DNA of 64,000 bases from contig OV277859.1 of the NCBI GenBank assembly GCA_922989275.2, forward strand, positions 83,076,198 through 83,140,197, given 5' to 3'. Both the position numbers and the translations under genes were made by a program. Below the pieces are notes generated by a model that saw only the letters and a program-made list of their open reading frames with translations, was not told where the DNA came from and ran no database searches. The DNA is from Gari tellinella (taxonomy: Eukaryota > Mollusca > Bivalvia > Cardiida > Psammobiidae). This document shows, piece by piece, positions 38,487 through 48,571 of this stretch; the stretch's first letter is position 1; each line of letters starts with the position of its first letter.

Positions 38487-38690
38487 CAAATAGCGCATTT
38501 GCGAACAGTTTTGATCCTAATCAGACACTGCGTAACGCGGTTTCTGATCAGGATCAACACTGTTTACCACTTGTTTTACTACCTTATATCTAACTTTGAA
38601 ACGATATTGCAGACAACAATATTGAAGCAGACGAAAATATGGCGGTGATGGGGTAAAAACCTCACGATAAATTTGATCATGAATCCTTAA
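38487..38690 (-). mobile_element. Family C MITE
   Basis: Hairpin 38502-38565 (GAACAGTTTTGATCC, CACTGCGTAACGCGG, GGATCAACACTGTTT), then ACAACAATATTGAAGC, AGACGAAAATATGGCGG, TGATCATGAATCCTTAA. Confidence 0.85.
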
Positions 38691-39130
38691 CTGTATCTAA
38701 TATGTAGATCTACCAAAATGTCTGTAAATAAATAACCCTCCAATGCAGTTTGGATCACGCAGTTTGGATCCTGAGCTGTCATTGAGTCATCCTGCCAACT
38801 CCTCCCATATTTGTAATCGTCACAATATCTGGGTTTAGCTTCTCGAACACTATTTCCATGGTTTCTTATACGTCAAGTCAATGTGACTGTTATTGAATTT
38901 GCAGATTTTCTTTTAACGCATTTCGCCGCCGGCTATGCTAGCAGAGAAATCAGGGAGGCCTGTTCCACAGGAACAATTATCCGCTAATTAGATTGGTTTT
39001 CAAGATTTTCGGCTAAAGTTTATTGTATCTGCAGAAGTTTAAATAATTGAAGATTCCTTAGGCCTAAGGCGCTTTTCATTTCATTTTTCACAACTCGCCA
39101 CGACTAATCCTTCGCCGCCCTTGTGTTTCT
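38691..39130. other. Unique spacer with short direct repeat
   Basis: GCAGTTTGGATC occurs twice at 38747-38774, a probable core-1 arm remnant duplicated in tandem. Confidence 0.35.
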
Positions 39131-39134
39131 CATA

Positions 39135-39341
39135 CAGTGGAGAAAAAGTTATTCTTTCCCGTTTAATCCCAAACGAAACGCAAACGCAGTGCATTAAAAT
39201 GGATAAGAGGACAACTTTTTGACAATTCAACGACTCATTTTAAACTGAGTGGCAAACAGTTTGGAGCCTGATCAGACGCCGGGTTACCCGCCGTCTGATC
39301 TGGCTCCAAACTGTTTGCAATTGTTATAATAGTTTAAGCGT
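39135..39341 (+). mobile_element. Family A MITE, right terminus missing
   Basis: TA 39133-39134; CAGTGGAGAAAAAGTTATTC start; core-1 hairpin 39253-39319 with GGGTTACCCG tip. Sequence breaks off after AGTTTAAGCGTAC. Confidence 0.9.
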
Positions 39342-39620
39342 ACAAATATGGCACAAAAAACCAACTGTCTAAAACAAGGGGGACAACTCCAGTCCATGAT
39401 GGTGACATCACTGATGCTTTGAAGAAATATTGTTTTTCATGGCCTCAGACCTAGAAGAAAAGATTCATCAATATTTCCAGAGTTTTTTCTTCAACGAACA
39501 GAGACATGGAACGATTGGAAATAGCTTTGTGGGTATTAACTTTTGACCAGGTTCCTAACTTGCTTCTTGTTATTTTCAATCAAACTTTTAACTTTGGAAT
39601 TATACATAGTGATAATTCAC
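39342..39620. other. Unique spacer
   Basis: Nothing recognised. Confidence 0.3.
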
Positions 39621-39623
39621 AGC

Positions 39624-39795
39624 ACAGTCGAATTTCCCTACTTCGAACTCCCTGAAGTCGAAATAACTTGTATTTCTGAAGATGAATTTCACTGAAACAA
39701 ACTTGATTAAGTCAAACATATCCGTATTTCAAACCATTGAAAAAAGGTTATGTTCGACCTAGGCGAATTCGAGATATAGACGTTCAACATTAGAA
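39624..39795 (+). mobile_element. Family I MITE
   Basis: CAGTCGAATTTCCCTACTTC at the left and GAATTCGAGATATAGACG, TTCAACAT at the right are imperfect inverted repeats of the kind seen at 26847-26990. Inner GAAGTCGAAATAAC and GTTATGTTCGACC also pair. Confidence 0.6.
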
Positions 39796-39828
39796 TGACA
39801 GCATGCGACGCATTTAAAGCAAACAATT

Positions 39829-40202
39829 CAGTGTTACCTCTCTACTACGGTCCTCCAAACAACGACTCCCTCCTTACAACGACCCTTGTCGCAATTTCCT
39901 AAACGGGACAATTATGTCTAACGATTTTACTGCTTCAATATCGTCTGCTTAAAAATGTCGTCTGCTGTTTGTTCTCAAATTTACATAATATTATAAGTGG
40001 AGGTTTTGATTGAATAAATATAAGGAAGAGTGACAAACAGCTTGAATCCTGATCAGACGCTGCGTTACGCGGCGTCTGATCTGGATTCAAACTGTTTGCA
40101 AAGATAAAACAAGACTTAAGTTTCCCTCCCTATAACGACGTCCTCCGAACAACACACATAATCTGTTTTCCCGTTAGGTGTCGTTGTAGAGAGGGAGAAC
40201 TG
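39829..40202 (+). mobile_element. Family F MITE, complete
   Basis: CAGTGTTACCTCTCTACTACG to TCGTTGTAGAGAGGGAGAACTG, TA after the right end (40203). Internal GACTCCCTCCTTACAACG and GAACAACACACATAATC. Core-1 hairpin 40034-40098 (CAAACAGCTTGAATCC, GCTGCGTTACGCGGC, GGATTCAAACTGTTTG). Confidence 0.92.
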
Positions 40203-40204
40203 TA

Positions 40205-40970
40205 TTTGTAATCAGCGTTCAGGGCATAAAGAAAAGATGCAGATTAAAATGGCTATTGCATTGTCATTTTTACAATCACAGCATTGGGCATACTTGCATG
40301 AGCTCTAGAACAAATTTAGAGGACTGTAAAATATTGAAACAAGGGAAATTACATCATATTTTCATGCCTGGGTGTTTCAGACGAATTATTTCACTATGCT
40401 GAATGCAAGAGTTATAACCCAGTTGTATGGAGGGTATAAAGACAATGTTTAATTTGTTCAATTACCAGTTGGCGATAAATATAGGAAACAGTGGAGACCT
40501 ATATTTTCATGTATAATGCATATGTTATGCCGTGTTTTGCAGCGTTATATGTACATATAGGCTACTCACGTTCTAGCATATATCACATGGTACTGACAAG
40601 TTGTTATTAGATCCTTAATCCAAACAGCTCTTAATGTGTACAATGAATTCAAAATATGAATTTAAATACATTGTACAAGTAATTTTGCTTAACATAGGAA
40701 ATGCACCACACTTCAAAGCTAAATGCAGCCACAAGCAGATATTTTAAGCATACAGTAGAGATAATATTGCACGGCAATGTTTTAGATATGAAGGACTGAT
40801 ATGTATGATATATAAACATACTGAATGAAGAACTGTGCAACACGTGCTATTTTAAGTAAAGATTATCAGCCAAGTTTAAAAGTCATACAATATCTCCCTT
40901 GTTACACCCGCTTCGAGTTTATTTTAACCCTTATTGTGCTAGAACTGAATTGTGCTATATATCTTATATC
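40205..40970. other. Unique spacer
   Basis: Nothing recognised in about 770 bp; the minus frame at 40649-40843 has no domain. Confidence 0.35.
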
Positions 40971-40974
40971 CATC

Positions 40975-41062
40975 CTTTGCAAATAGTGTATATCCAGATC
41001 AGGGGGCCCTTTAATCTTGGCATGCCCTGTTTGACATTCTGTATAATATTTTGATAACTGAA
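40975..41062 (+). mobile_element. Family D hairpin remnant
   Basis: GCAAATAGTGTATATCC, AGATCAGGGGGCCCTTTAATC, CCCTGTTTGACATTCTG, TAATATTTTGATAAC. The right arm is decayed. It abuts the F copy. Confidence 0.5.
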
Positions 41063-41069
41063 CCCTCTA

Positions 41070-41415
41070 CAGCATTCCCTCTCTACAACGCTATCCAACG
41101 GGAGACACAAATGTGTGCGTTGTTCGGAGGGAGTCGTTATAGGGAGGACCATTAGCAAACAGCTTGAATCCAGATCAGACGCCGCGTACCGCGGCGTCTA
41201 ATCTGGATTCAAGCTGTTTGTCACCCGTAGTTATGTTTTTTCTGTCAAAACGTCCATTGTGTAACTTTGAGAAAAACAGCAGACGGCACTTTTAAGCAGA
41301 CGACATTGCAGTTGTGAATACGTTGGCCATAATTGTCCTGTTCAGGGAACTGCGACAAGGGTCATTGTTAGGAGGGAGTCGTTGTTGGGAGAGCCGTTGT
41401 AGGGAGGGAACACTG
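41070..41415 (-). mobile_element. Family F MITE, complete
   Basis: TA 41068-41069 and 41416-41417. CAGCATTCCCTCTCTACAACG to CGTTGTAGGGAGGGAACACTG. Hairpin arms 41156-41186 and 41190-41220 around TAC with a single mismatch; CTTGAATCC/GGATTCAAG replaces TTTGGATCC/GGATCCAAA of C, two compensated pairs. Confidence 0.95.
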
Positions 41416-41417
41416 TA

Positions 41418-42080
41418 CTGTTTATCGGAAAGCGGAGTCCTTTGAAAGTTCGGCTACTCACGAGTCCAGAACATCGCCTGCTTCATAACAGTTTTTTGCA
41501 TTTCCTCTGTTTTCATAAAAGGTGATTCAAATCGTTGTCAGCATTTTTACTACATACTGATTATATCCACAAATGTTCCTTGAATTGCGAGTCTCACCGA
41601 ATATTCTCGCTTTAAGATATTTATAGAACCTTATTTGGGATCTTTCTACAAATAGCTACATGTAACTGAGATAAGGTTTATTAAGTATAAACACAGACAA
41701 TAATTTGGACCTAGACGGTGATATAATGTTCGTATGTCTAAGCCTGTCGGCAATTCCAGAAGGTCCCAAGAAACAGCTGTCTATACTGTCTGTCTTTTAT
41801 TAGTCCCATTAGTACGTTTGCACCTGTATAGCTGCGACCCGGACAGGGAATCGCCACCATATTTGCAGGCTTCAGATTTAATGGTAATCCCTAACCCTTG
41901 GGCTGGGTTCAGTTTCTGTCATTTTGACAGAAGCTAGGAACCAACTAAACGGTTAGAGTTTATTATTGAGTCTCAGGTTTGAGAATATACTTGTGAATTC
42001 AAAGGTTGAAATACATGTAGTTATTACTAGATAAAAGAGTCTCTAACTAAGAATACATTTTGTGAATTCGGAGCCATTAT
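41418..42080. other. Unique spacer
   Basis: Frame 41734-41937 plus has no domain I recognise. Confidence 0.3.
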
Positions 42081-42086
42081 GCCATG

Positions 42087-42332
42087 AAAACATTCGACCC
42101 TAGCTACGAGTATACTCGCCATTTACAAACAGTGTACCTGTGCGGATTACACTTATCCCATGCAAACAGTGTAGACCCTGATCAGAGGGTTCCTTTAGGA
42201 GCCCTCTTATCAGGGTCATCACTGTTTGTCATTATGTAAAATATTGTAATGCTACCTAATTATTCAAAAATGGACTAAATTTAATTGTAAACTGGAATTG
42301 TCCATTCAAAGTTTCAGGGGTTAATGAGTTAA
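42087..42332 (+). mobile_element. Family D MITE, complete
   Basis: ACATTCGACCCTAGCTACG start, TTAA at 42329-42332. Hairpin 42163-42229 with tip GGTTCCTTTAGGAGCC and a few mismatches in the right arm. Confidence 0.9.
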
Positions 42333-42414
42333 CATTGAACGTCAAATCAGTGTTTCGTCACACCTTTGTCCAGATCAAACGAATAATGAAACAAGACAAG
42401 TCCATTTGCACATA

Positions 42415-42614
42415 CAGTAAACCCTCTCTACTACGACCACTAAATTGTATTTTAGGTGTTTAAGACAGTTGACTACTTAAAGCAAGATGACAGTAAAAAA
42501 GAAAGCTCCATTAGGAGCTTTCTGTTTAACTGTCACCTTGCTTTAAGCTGTCACCTGTGTTTTATATAATACATTAGCTTTCATTTTAGTGGTCGTAATA
42601 TAGAGGTTTTACTC
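42415..42614 (+). mobile_element. Family E MITE, complete
   Basis: TA 42413-42414 and 42615-42616. CAGTAAACCCTCTCTACTACG to CGTAATATAGAGGTTTTACTC. Hairpin arms 42476-42509 and 42514-42547 around ATTA (left GATGACAGTAAAAAAG, right CTGTTTAACTGTCACC). GACAGTTGAC/GTCACCTGT flanks the hairpin outside. This is the best full-length E copy. Confidence 0.93.
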
Positions 42615-42619
42615 TATAT

Positions 42620-42938
42620 ATTTTGTCCGCCAAATGCACTTTTGTAAGAAAAAGGCAAATAGAGCCAGGGGAAAATGAGAAAAATCGGGAAAACAACTTG
42701 ATCGTTTCTATGCAGACAATAGTGTAATAACATAGACATATATAGTAACACAATCAAGTAGTTTATTGTCCTGTACAGATTTCCCTGTAACATATGTCAG
42801 TAACACGTCAATCAACCGAGTTAATCTAAGATCTATCCCACTTAGATATGACCTAATAACGGGTAGAAATGCGACAAAACAGTAACAACTTGCAGTAATA
42901 TAATATCAAATAATATAATCTTAAAAGAAGTGTAGCAT
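42620..42938. other. Unique spacer
   Basis: Nothing recognised. Confidence 0.3.
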
Positions 42939-43192
42939 TTAACCCATTACCCCATAGCTTGTTTCTAGTTTTGAAGAAAGATGGCCACTTGAAGTTGGTT
43001 GAAGGTGAAGCAGCATGCGCCTCAAGTTTTGAAGAAGATGGCCACTTAAAGCAGGTTGAAGGTGAAGCAGAATGCGCCTTAAGGCACATTCTGCTTCACC
43101 TTCAATCGTCTTTAAGCTACCATCTGCTATGGTAAACAAAATATTTCTTATGACACATACATTGTATTCATGACTGTATAAATTGAAACTAC
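42939..43192 (-). mobile_element. Family B MITE with tandemly duplicated left arm
   Basis: TTAA 42939-42942, CCCATTACCCCATAGC. The stretch AGTTTTGAAG through the left arm to GCGCCT occurs twice (about 42967-43023 and 43024-43080), the first ending at the hairpin tip. The second pairs with the right arm AAGGCACATTCTGC. GGTGAAG/CTTCACC replaces AGTAAAG/CTTTACT on both arms. Right end truncated. Confidence 0.9.
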
Positions 43193-43194
43193 TT

Positions 43195-43735
43195 GTATGT
43201 ATTATCCATTGTATATTAAGAATAATTTCGACCTATCCACATTTGCAGGGATTAACGGTCCCTTCAACCACACAAGTTGACTTCATCATTTTCCTAAGAT
43301 TTGCAGCACTTTTAAAATGCAGACACGTTTCATGACATTCCAATCTATTTTATTCCGGTTTATTTAATAAATCATCTATGTTCGCTCTAAAATTAGGAAC
43401 TGTAGGGAAAACTATGTAAACCAATATTATACATATACAATGTACTTGTTATTTTGTAATGTTCAATGTGTTCCCCTTTTAAGCAAAAATTGACTCCATA
43501 ATTATGAGGCATCAAAGCGTTGTTTCCACATTTCTTATGACTTATGAAACGTTCAATGCTTAGCATTATGGGCTTAATAGCGCCTAGTCTATGAAAATAA
43601 CCAGACATAAATAGGGTTATAAACAGTTGTATAGGGATGAATTCGAAGTAACTGACTACTGCAATTCCCTAGTGCATATTTAATTTTTCTTTTATGGAGA
43701 ACAACCGAGCCTCGTTATGTGCCTACATCATGCTT
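43195..43735. other. Unique spacer
   Basis: Nothing recognised. Confidence 0.3.
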
Positions 43736-43737
43736 TA

Positions 43738-44099
43738 CCAATGGAGAAGACGCTATTCTTCCCCGTTTAACCCCTTCACTGCCCGTGACGTCATCAATTT
43801 TAAACAATTGTCGTCTGCTTCTATTTCTTAAAAAAAACAATTTTATGTATTTGACTTAAGAAATATTTTAACGAGTGTCAAACAGTTTAGATCCTGATCA
43901 GACGCCGCGTTACGCGGCGTCTGATCAGGATCCAAACTGTTTGCAAATAATTACTGTACTCGGGGTAAGGCAGTATTGGGTTAAACGCAAACGAAACGCA
44001 AACACATTGCACTAACATGTAGAAAATGACAACTTTTTGACATTTCTCACGGTTTATTTCAAGATGAGTGGCAAACAGTTTGCAGCCGGATCAGACGCA
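43738..44099 (+). mobile_element. Family A left half with nested C, joined to B
   Basis: CAATGGAGAAGACGCTATTC, CCCCGTTTAA, then a complete C copy, then TTAAACGCAAACGAAACG, AACACATTGCACTAAC and the core-1 left arm GGCAAACAGTTTGCAGCC to CAGACGC. The A element stops in the hairpin and family B sequence follows. Confidence 0.92.
43767..43984 (+). mobile_element. Family C MITE nested in A
   Basis: TTAA 43767-43770 and 43981-43984 are the duplicated target; the intact A sequence at this point is CGTTTAAACGC. CCCCTTCACTGCCCGTG start, GGCAGTATTGGG end, 210 bp. Hairpin 43879-43943 with GCCGCGTTACGCGGC tip. Confidence 0.96.
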
Positions 44100-44250
44100 A
44101 TCTTTTCAGCTTGATTGAAGCTACAATTTGCTTGGATTTAGGAAATATGTTTTATGGTTCATATCCTTATTCATCATAATTCATGATACATTTAAAGTGG
44201 ATCTATTTTCTTGAGTTGGGTAATCAATTAATGGCGTAAACATTTAAAAA
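44100..44250 (-). mobile_element. Family B right part joined to A
   Basis: TTTTCAGCTTGATTGAAGC, TACAATTTGCTTGG, ATTTAGGAAATATG, CATGATACATTTAAAG, ATCTATTTTCTTGAG. This is the B right arm edge and right shell, diverged. Confidence 0.72.
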
Positions 44251-44253
44251 AGG

Positions 44254-44300
44254 TTGAACTTTCTGCGTTACCTTAAGCCTGCATTAAAGCTTTCACCTGG
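44254..44300 (+). mobile_element. Family E right half fragment
   Basis: AACTTTCTGCGTTACC, TTAAGCCTGCATTAAAG, CTTTCACCTGG. TAATGCAG subtype, right arm only. Confidence 0.5.
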
Positions 44301-44557
44301 ATAAAAATGCTTATTCATCGTTTTTAAAAATGGTTGGTTAAAAGCCTATTACTGACTCGTACTGCAAGTGACACCGATTGGAAGAATTTCAGACACGGAC
44401 TAAATTGCCTCGTTTACATTAACGGTAACCGGTGAACATGTTGAATATGAGTAGTTCCATTTTCTCATAATAGATGGACTAGTACTGAACATAACCTTTG
44501 ATAAACGTGTTCTAAGCAGGCTCAGCATCTCTATAATTCCGTTTTACGACGGATGGC

Positions 44558-44628
44558 TGTTTTAGCAAGATGGGGGTGACGCAGAAAGCAGTAGCTCTCG
44601 GCTTTCATGATTTCTCCACCACGTGTCT
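44558..44628. mobile_element. Degenerate E-type hairpin
   Basis: GCAAGATGGGGGTGACGCAG, AAAGCAGTAGCTC, GGCTTTCATGATTTC. Weak pairing. Confidence 0.35.
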
Positions 44629-44629
44629 T

Positions 44630-45169
44630 CAATTAATTAATACTACATGTAGTTCTGTGAAGAGTGTTGGTGATAAAGGTTTTTTGAAGTTTGGATTCAA
44701 ATCATACAACGGGTATATATAAAAATGACACGTATTATATAGTAAAAGTTGAACATTGATTAAATTAAGTAAAAATCTATGGTTCCTAATTAGCTTACCT
44801 CTTAAAGTCACCGTATACTTTACAATTGGTAAGCCTAAAATGATTGTCATATTTATCATGTCGAGTATGAAACATGTTTAATGAATCCAGAGTCGTTTCC
44901 AAAACGTGCAATCCTAAACTAAGATCTAAACATAAGGCAATTCTGATGACTCATAAAGCCTTATGGGCGAAACTTCGATTTCAAAACTTCAGCAGACGAC
45001 ACTTTGCATCAGATGATATCCCTTCAGCATTTGTAAGGTTAAATGCACTATGTTGTGCAGTAAAGACGACCACGGGCTCCCCATTATATTAGCTAGGCAT
45101 CTTTAACTGGTCGTACGCTAATTACAGAATTGAAAATGGTCGTATCGAAGCAGTGGCATGCATGTCAAT
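44630..45169. other. Unique spacer
   Basis: 72-codon frame at 44874-45092 plus, basic, no recognisable domain. Confidence 0.3.
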
Positions 45170-45410
45170 TTAACCCGTTCACTGCCAAATCTTTTGTGAG
45201 ATTTTTACCCCTTCACCGTTTCATTGTCGTCTGCTTCAATTTTGGTGTCTGCAATATCGTTTCAAAGTTAATTTTAAGGCAATATGGCTGATTCAATACA
45301 AGTGTCAAACAGTTTGGATCCTGATCAGACGCCGCGTTACGCGGCGTCTGATCAGGATCCAAACTGTTTGCAAACGCGCCTTTAAGCGTCATTGAGAGTG
45401 ATAGGGTTAA
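45170..45410 (+). mobile_element. Family C MITE, reference-quality copy
   Basis: TTAA 45170-45173 and 45407-45410. CCCGTTCACTGCC start, GAGTGATAGGG end. Contains ATTGTCGTCTGCTTC, TTTGGTGTCTGCAATATCG and GTGTCAAACAG. Hairpin arms 45306-45336 and 45340-45370 are perfect over 31 bp with a TTA loop (CAGACGCCGCG/CGCGGCGTCTG). Confidence 0.96.
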
Positions 45411-45470
45411 CCACAAAACCTTTGTTAAACAACATTTAGAAATGTAATTTTAGATACTATACAGGTTATC

Positions 45471-45544
45471 GCTTAATGCAAGATAAAGAGTAATGCAAAA
45501 AGCCCCGAAATGAGATTTCTGCATTACGTTTATCCTGCATTAAG
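45471..45544. mobile_element. E-type hairpin, TAATGCAG subtype, mutated tip
   Basis: GCTTAATGCAAGATAAAG, TAATGCAAAAAGCC, CCGAAATG, AGATTTCTGCATTACG, TTATCCTGCATTAAGC. Confidence 0.75.
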
Positions 45545-45879
45545 CAGTCCCTTGCATTCGGTAATGTTCGGTTGTTTTCGTTGGAGTGCCGATGACCATG
45601 GGTTTGATAGTACTCCGTCGGCTTTGTGATTGTTAATGTTTTACGGCCCCAGCACCAGCGGCACCAGACAAAGTCATAACCATATCTCTTCTATTTCCTT
45701 TTTGAAGCATGCGCAAAATGTTTTCTGCGTTGATTTTGTCGTCTGCTGACATCATCGGAGCATCGCGAACGTCTATTTATTGAATTTTGTTATATTCTAT
45801 TGAGATATAAGGTGTGTCTGATCTGGATAGAAATTTTTTTTATACATGCTTTGTGGTGAAAAAATATGCATATCACCTA
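45545..45879. other. Mostly unique
   Basis: TTGATTTTGTCGTCTGCTGAC at about 45732 resembles a C left segment without other parts. Confidence 0.3.
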
Positions 45880-46052
45880 ATATTTATTGTCGTCGTCCCA
45901 ATTTGGTTGTCTGCAAGACACGTTTCAAAGTTATATTTAAGGTTGCATAACTTAATAAATATCGATAAGAGTGTCAAACAGTTCGAGTCCTGATCAGGAC
46001 CAAAACTGTTTGCAAACGCGCTTTAAGGCGTCACTGAGAGTGAAAGTGTTAA
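45880..46052 (+). mobile_element. Family C MITE with collapsed hairpin
   Basis: ATTGTCGTCGTCCCAATTTGG, TCTGCAAGACACGTTTC, GTGTCAAACAGTTCG. Hairpin 45975-46012 is only AGTCCTGATCAGGACC plus outer stem: the inner 26 or so bases between the two CTGATCAG motifs are gone. Ends GTGAAAGTG, TTAA (46049-46052). Confidence 0.87.
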
Positions 46053-46299
46053 TGGTTTTCTCCACAGCACATGGACAATTTATGCAGCTGTCTGGATGTA
46101 AATTTCTATCATTCTGAACACAAGGAATGTGTAAATGCTCATATTTATTTACGTTACAATGTTTATGTACGCATGTTAATACAGCCTGTAGATTTAAATG
46201 CACTGTAAGTAAAAACATATCTTAGGAATCTATGCGTTACATAATTGAAGAGATAAATAATTTGAATGGCGCTTCCCCCTGCTTAATGTTTCCGTTCAA
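46053..46299. other. Unique spacer
   Basis: Nothing recognised. Confidence 0.3.
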
Positions 46300-46480
46300 A
46301 CCCACCAACGTCTGCCGAAGCTGTGTCGTCTGCTTTTATTTCAAATTAAGTTTCTATGGTTCTGAAAAAACAGAAGTCTTTATAAGAATGCCAAACAGTT
46401 TTTACACTAATCAGACGCCGTGTTACCGATGTTTGATCAGGATCCAAATTCTCAAATGCGGTCGGATGGAGTTTAGCTGG
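46300..46480 (+). mobile_element. Family C MITE, diverged
   Basis: GCTGTGTCGTCTGCTTTTATTTC, ATGCCAAACAGTTTTTACAC, CAGACGCCGTGTTACCG, TTGATCAGGATCC. Right arm partly lost. Confidence 0.62.
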
Positions 46481-46775
46481 ACAAGGGATCAACAAAAAAC
46501 ATCGTTTTTGTAAGCTCTTGCATCGGTCTGCGTGGATGTTACAAATCTGTTTCGAAAATGAACGTAAAAATAAACTCATTAACCTGAATGTAACAAAATA
46601 TGCCCTGGATTACAGAAAACAAAAATTGTCTGTATTTATTTACTTGAGTAAAAAGTAGATTTCTTAAAATTAAAACGTTTTCCAAGGCAAAACGGTTCTT
46701 GATGCAAAACCTTGTACTCTAAAATGTGCAAAAATGTTCTTAATTTGACGTCTGGAGAATTGAAACAAATGCAAT
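46481..46775. other. Unique spacer
   Basis: Nothing recognised. Confidence 0.3.
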
Positions 46776-46777
46776 TA

Positions 46778-46895
46778 CAGTGGAGAAAACGTTATTCGTT
46801 CCCAATAAACGCGTTTACGCTAAAACTATTATTTCCACTGCAAACAGTTTGGAGCCAGATCATACACCGGGTAACCCGGCGTCTGATCAGGCTCC
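46778..46895 (-). mobile_element. Family A MITE truncated in the right arm
   Basis: TA 46776-46777; CAGTGGAGAAAACGTTATTC, GCGTTTACGCTAAAAC, hairpin 46840-46895 (tip GGGTAACCC) ending at CAGGCTCCA. Nothing of the right half follows. Confidence 0.88.
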
Positions 46896-46911
46896 ATCCA
46901 TGTGTTTACGA

Positions 46912-46972
46912 ATTGTGTAGACACAGATGAGCCAAAATGTAACGATTAATCTTGGTTTACACAGTTTGCAGT
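46912..46972. mobile_element. Possible core-1 remnant
   Basis: GTGTAGACACAGATGAGCC and TCTTGGTTTACACAGTTTGC could be decayed D-type arms. Confidence 0.3.
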
Positions 46973-46974
46973 CA

Positions 46975-47265
46975 TACGTACACAAACGAACCATTCAAAT
47001 ACTAAGCACATTCTACATAGTCATACAATATTTGCAATTATACGTACAATGTACCACTTTCTGAGATAAAAGTTGTACACCGAATGTTCGTTTTGATTCT
47101 TATTTATTAAGAAAACGCCGGCCGAGTTTCCTATCCCTTTACCAACAAAGTCATTCTTCCAGAAAAACATTTCCAGGATTTTAAACCATCGCCTTTTTTC
47201 TCCTTCTCTAAACAGTATCGTCATGTTCTTTAAGCCACAGCAATGCTTATACTGCTAACGTGCCA
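46975..47265. other. Unique spacer
   Basis: Nothing recognised. Confidence 0.3.
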
Positions 47266-47267
47266 TT

Positions 47268-47455
47268 TAACTTGTATTTTCAAACAATTTTGATCCAGAT
47301 CAGACGCCGAGTAACTCGGCGTCTGATCAGTATCAAAACAGTTTGTCATTTGTATATTTATGCTTCTTCAGATTAAAACGCAGAAATATGAATTTTGCTC
47401 TTTGGCAGACGCCATTTTTAATGCAGACGATTCTACGGTAAGATAAGGAACATGG
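47268..47455 (-). mobile_element. Family C MITE
   Basis: TTAACTTGTATTTTC, hairpin 47281-47345 (CAAACAATTTTGATCC, GCCGAGTAACTCGGC, GTATCAAAACAGTTTG), TTGGCAGACGCCATTTTTAATG, CAGACGATTCTACGG. Terminal TTAA decayed. Confidence 0.8.
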
Positions 47456-47750
47456 TTGCACCGCCAGAACTAATCCATGGTTCTAGGTCGTTTATTTTCG
47501 GTAACAAATAGCCTGTGTTGCCAAAATATTAGTTTATTGTAGGCCAGTTATTGACACAGACTCTAGGGGAATAAACAAAACATCATGATCCATTTCTCAA
47601 ACAGAAATCTCTTAAAGCCTTCACCAATACCGAGAGAACATCGACTGCCCCTTAATTTGCCATAGTCTCTCCGTCAGGATAAAAGGCCATGGCATAATGA
47701 CATTTCTGTCTAGTTGTCTTTGTTGCTATTTTAACGTCAGAAATGCACAA
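47456..47750. other. Unique spacer
   Basis: Nothing recognised. Confidence 0.3.
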
Positions 47751-47754
47751 TATG

Positions 47755-47785
47755 GTCTAACTGTTTGGAGCCTGATCAGACGCCG
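47755..47785 (+). mobile_element. Core-1 left arm only, ending at the tip
   Basis: CTAACTGTTTGGAGCCTG and ATCAGACGCCGATTAAG. The A-type arm ends at the hairpin tip. Confidence 0.6.
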
Positions 47786-47799
47786 ATTAAGACGCACCA

Positions 47800-48029
47800 T
47801 AAACCCCAAGTGACCTTCTACAATACTTTCTGTTTCAATCATTGTCGTCTGAAAGAAATATCCAATTTACATGATATTAGTTTCCGAAATAAATAACATT
47901 CCATATAATGTATTTTATTATTGTCAATCTGTTTGGTTTCTGATCAGACACCGAGTTACTCGGCGTCTAATCTGAACCCAAACTGTATGCAACTGCCAGT
48001 CACGTAGCATTTAACAACTAAAAGGTTAA
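47800..48029 (+). mobile_element. Family C MITE
   Basis: CAATCATTGTCGTCTG, hairpin about 47925-47990 (CTGTTTGGTTTCTG, ACCGAGTTACTCGGC, GAACCCAAACTGTATGC), CATTTAACAACTAAAAGG, TTAA 48026-48029. Confidence 0.8.
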
Positions 48030-48418
48030 TAACAGAAAACGCCTACAGATGGTAGCACAAAAACCCCGACCTCATTTAGTTACGAAAAACATTTTTGCCT
48101 TAAAACCAGGATTTTCATTTTTTGCGAAAACTTTAATTTCCTTAACTAGCTAATGTAGAATCGACGGGAGGAAATATGAGATGTAAACATTTTATGATGT
48201 GAAACTTTCGTCTGTGCCAGCTTTAGCGCGGGAAAAACATAAATCTTACATTTTCAGAAATAAAAATCAATGATTTCAAGAAGTATTTGTCCGTCCATTA
48301 ATAATGCCTGTTCGCTGCTAAAATTCCTCTTGGCAGAGTAGCATGGTTATATTTGATTATTGTTTTGCGGTGACAGCTTCTGAAAGCCATGTATGGTGTC
48401 CGTAATGAAAGTAACGAA
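48030..48418. other. Unique spacer
   Basis: Nothing recognised. Confidence 0.3.
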
Positions 48419-48510
48419 AGTAATATGACTACTTAAAGCTAGATGGAAGCAAAGCAGATAACTCCTATTGGACCTTTCTGTTTCATTTAATCCACCTTTT
48501 AAGGTTTCGC
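48419..48510 (+). mobile_element. Family E hairpin, diverged
   Basis: GACTACTTAAAGCTAGATGG, AGCAAAGCAGATAACTCC, TATTGGACCTTTCTG, TTTCATTTAATCCACC. Confidence 0.6.
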
Positions 48511-48571
48511 ATGATATTATAGTCTTTAAATGAGGATATTTTAGTGTCTGTAATAGCTGAACGTTACTATA

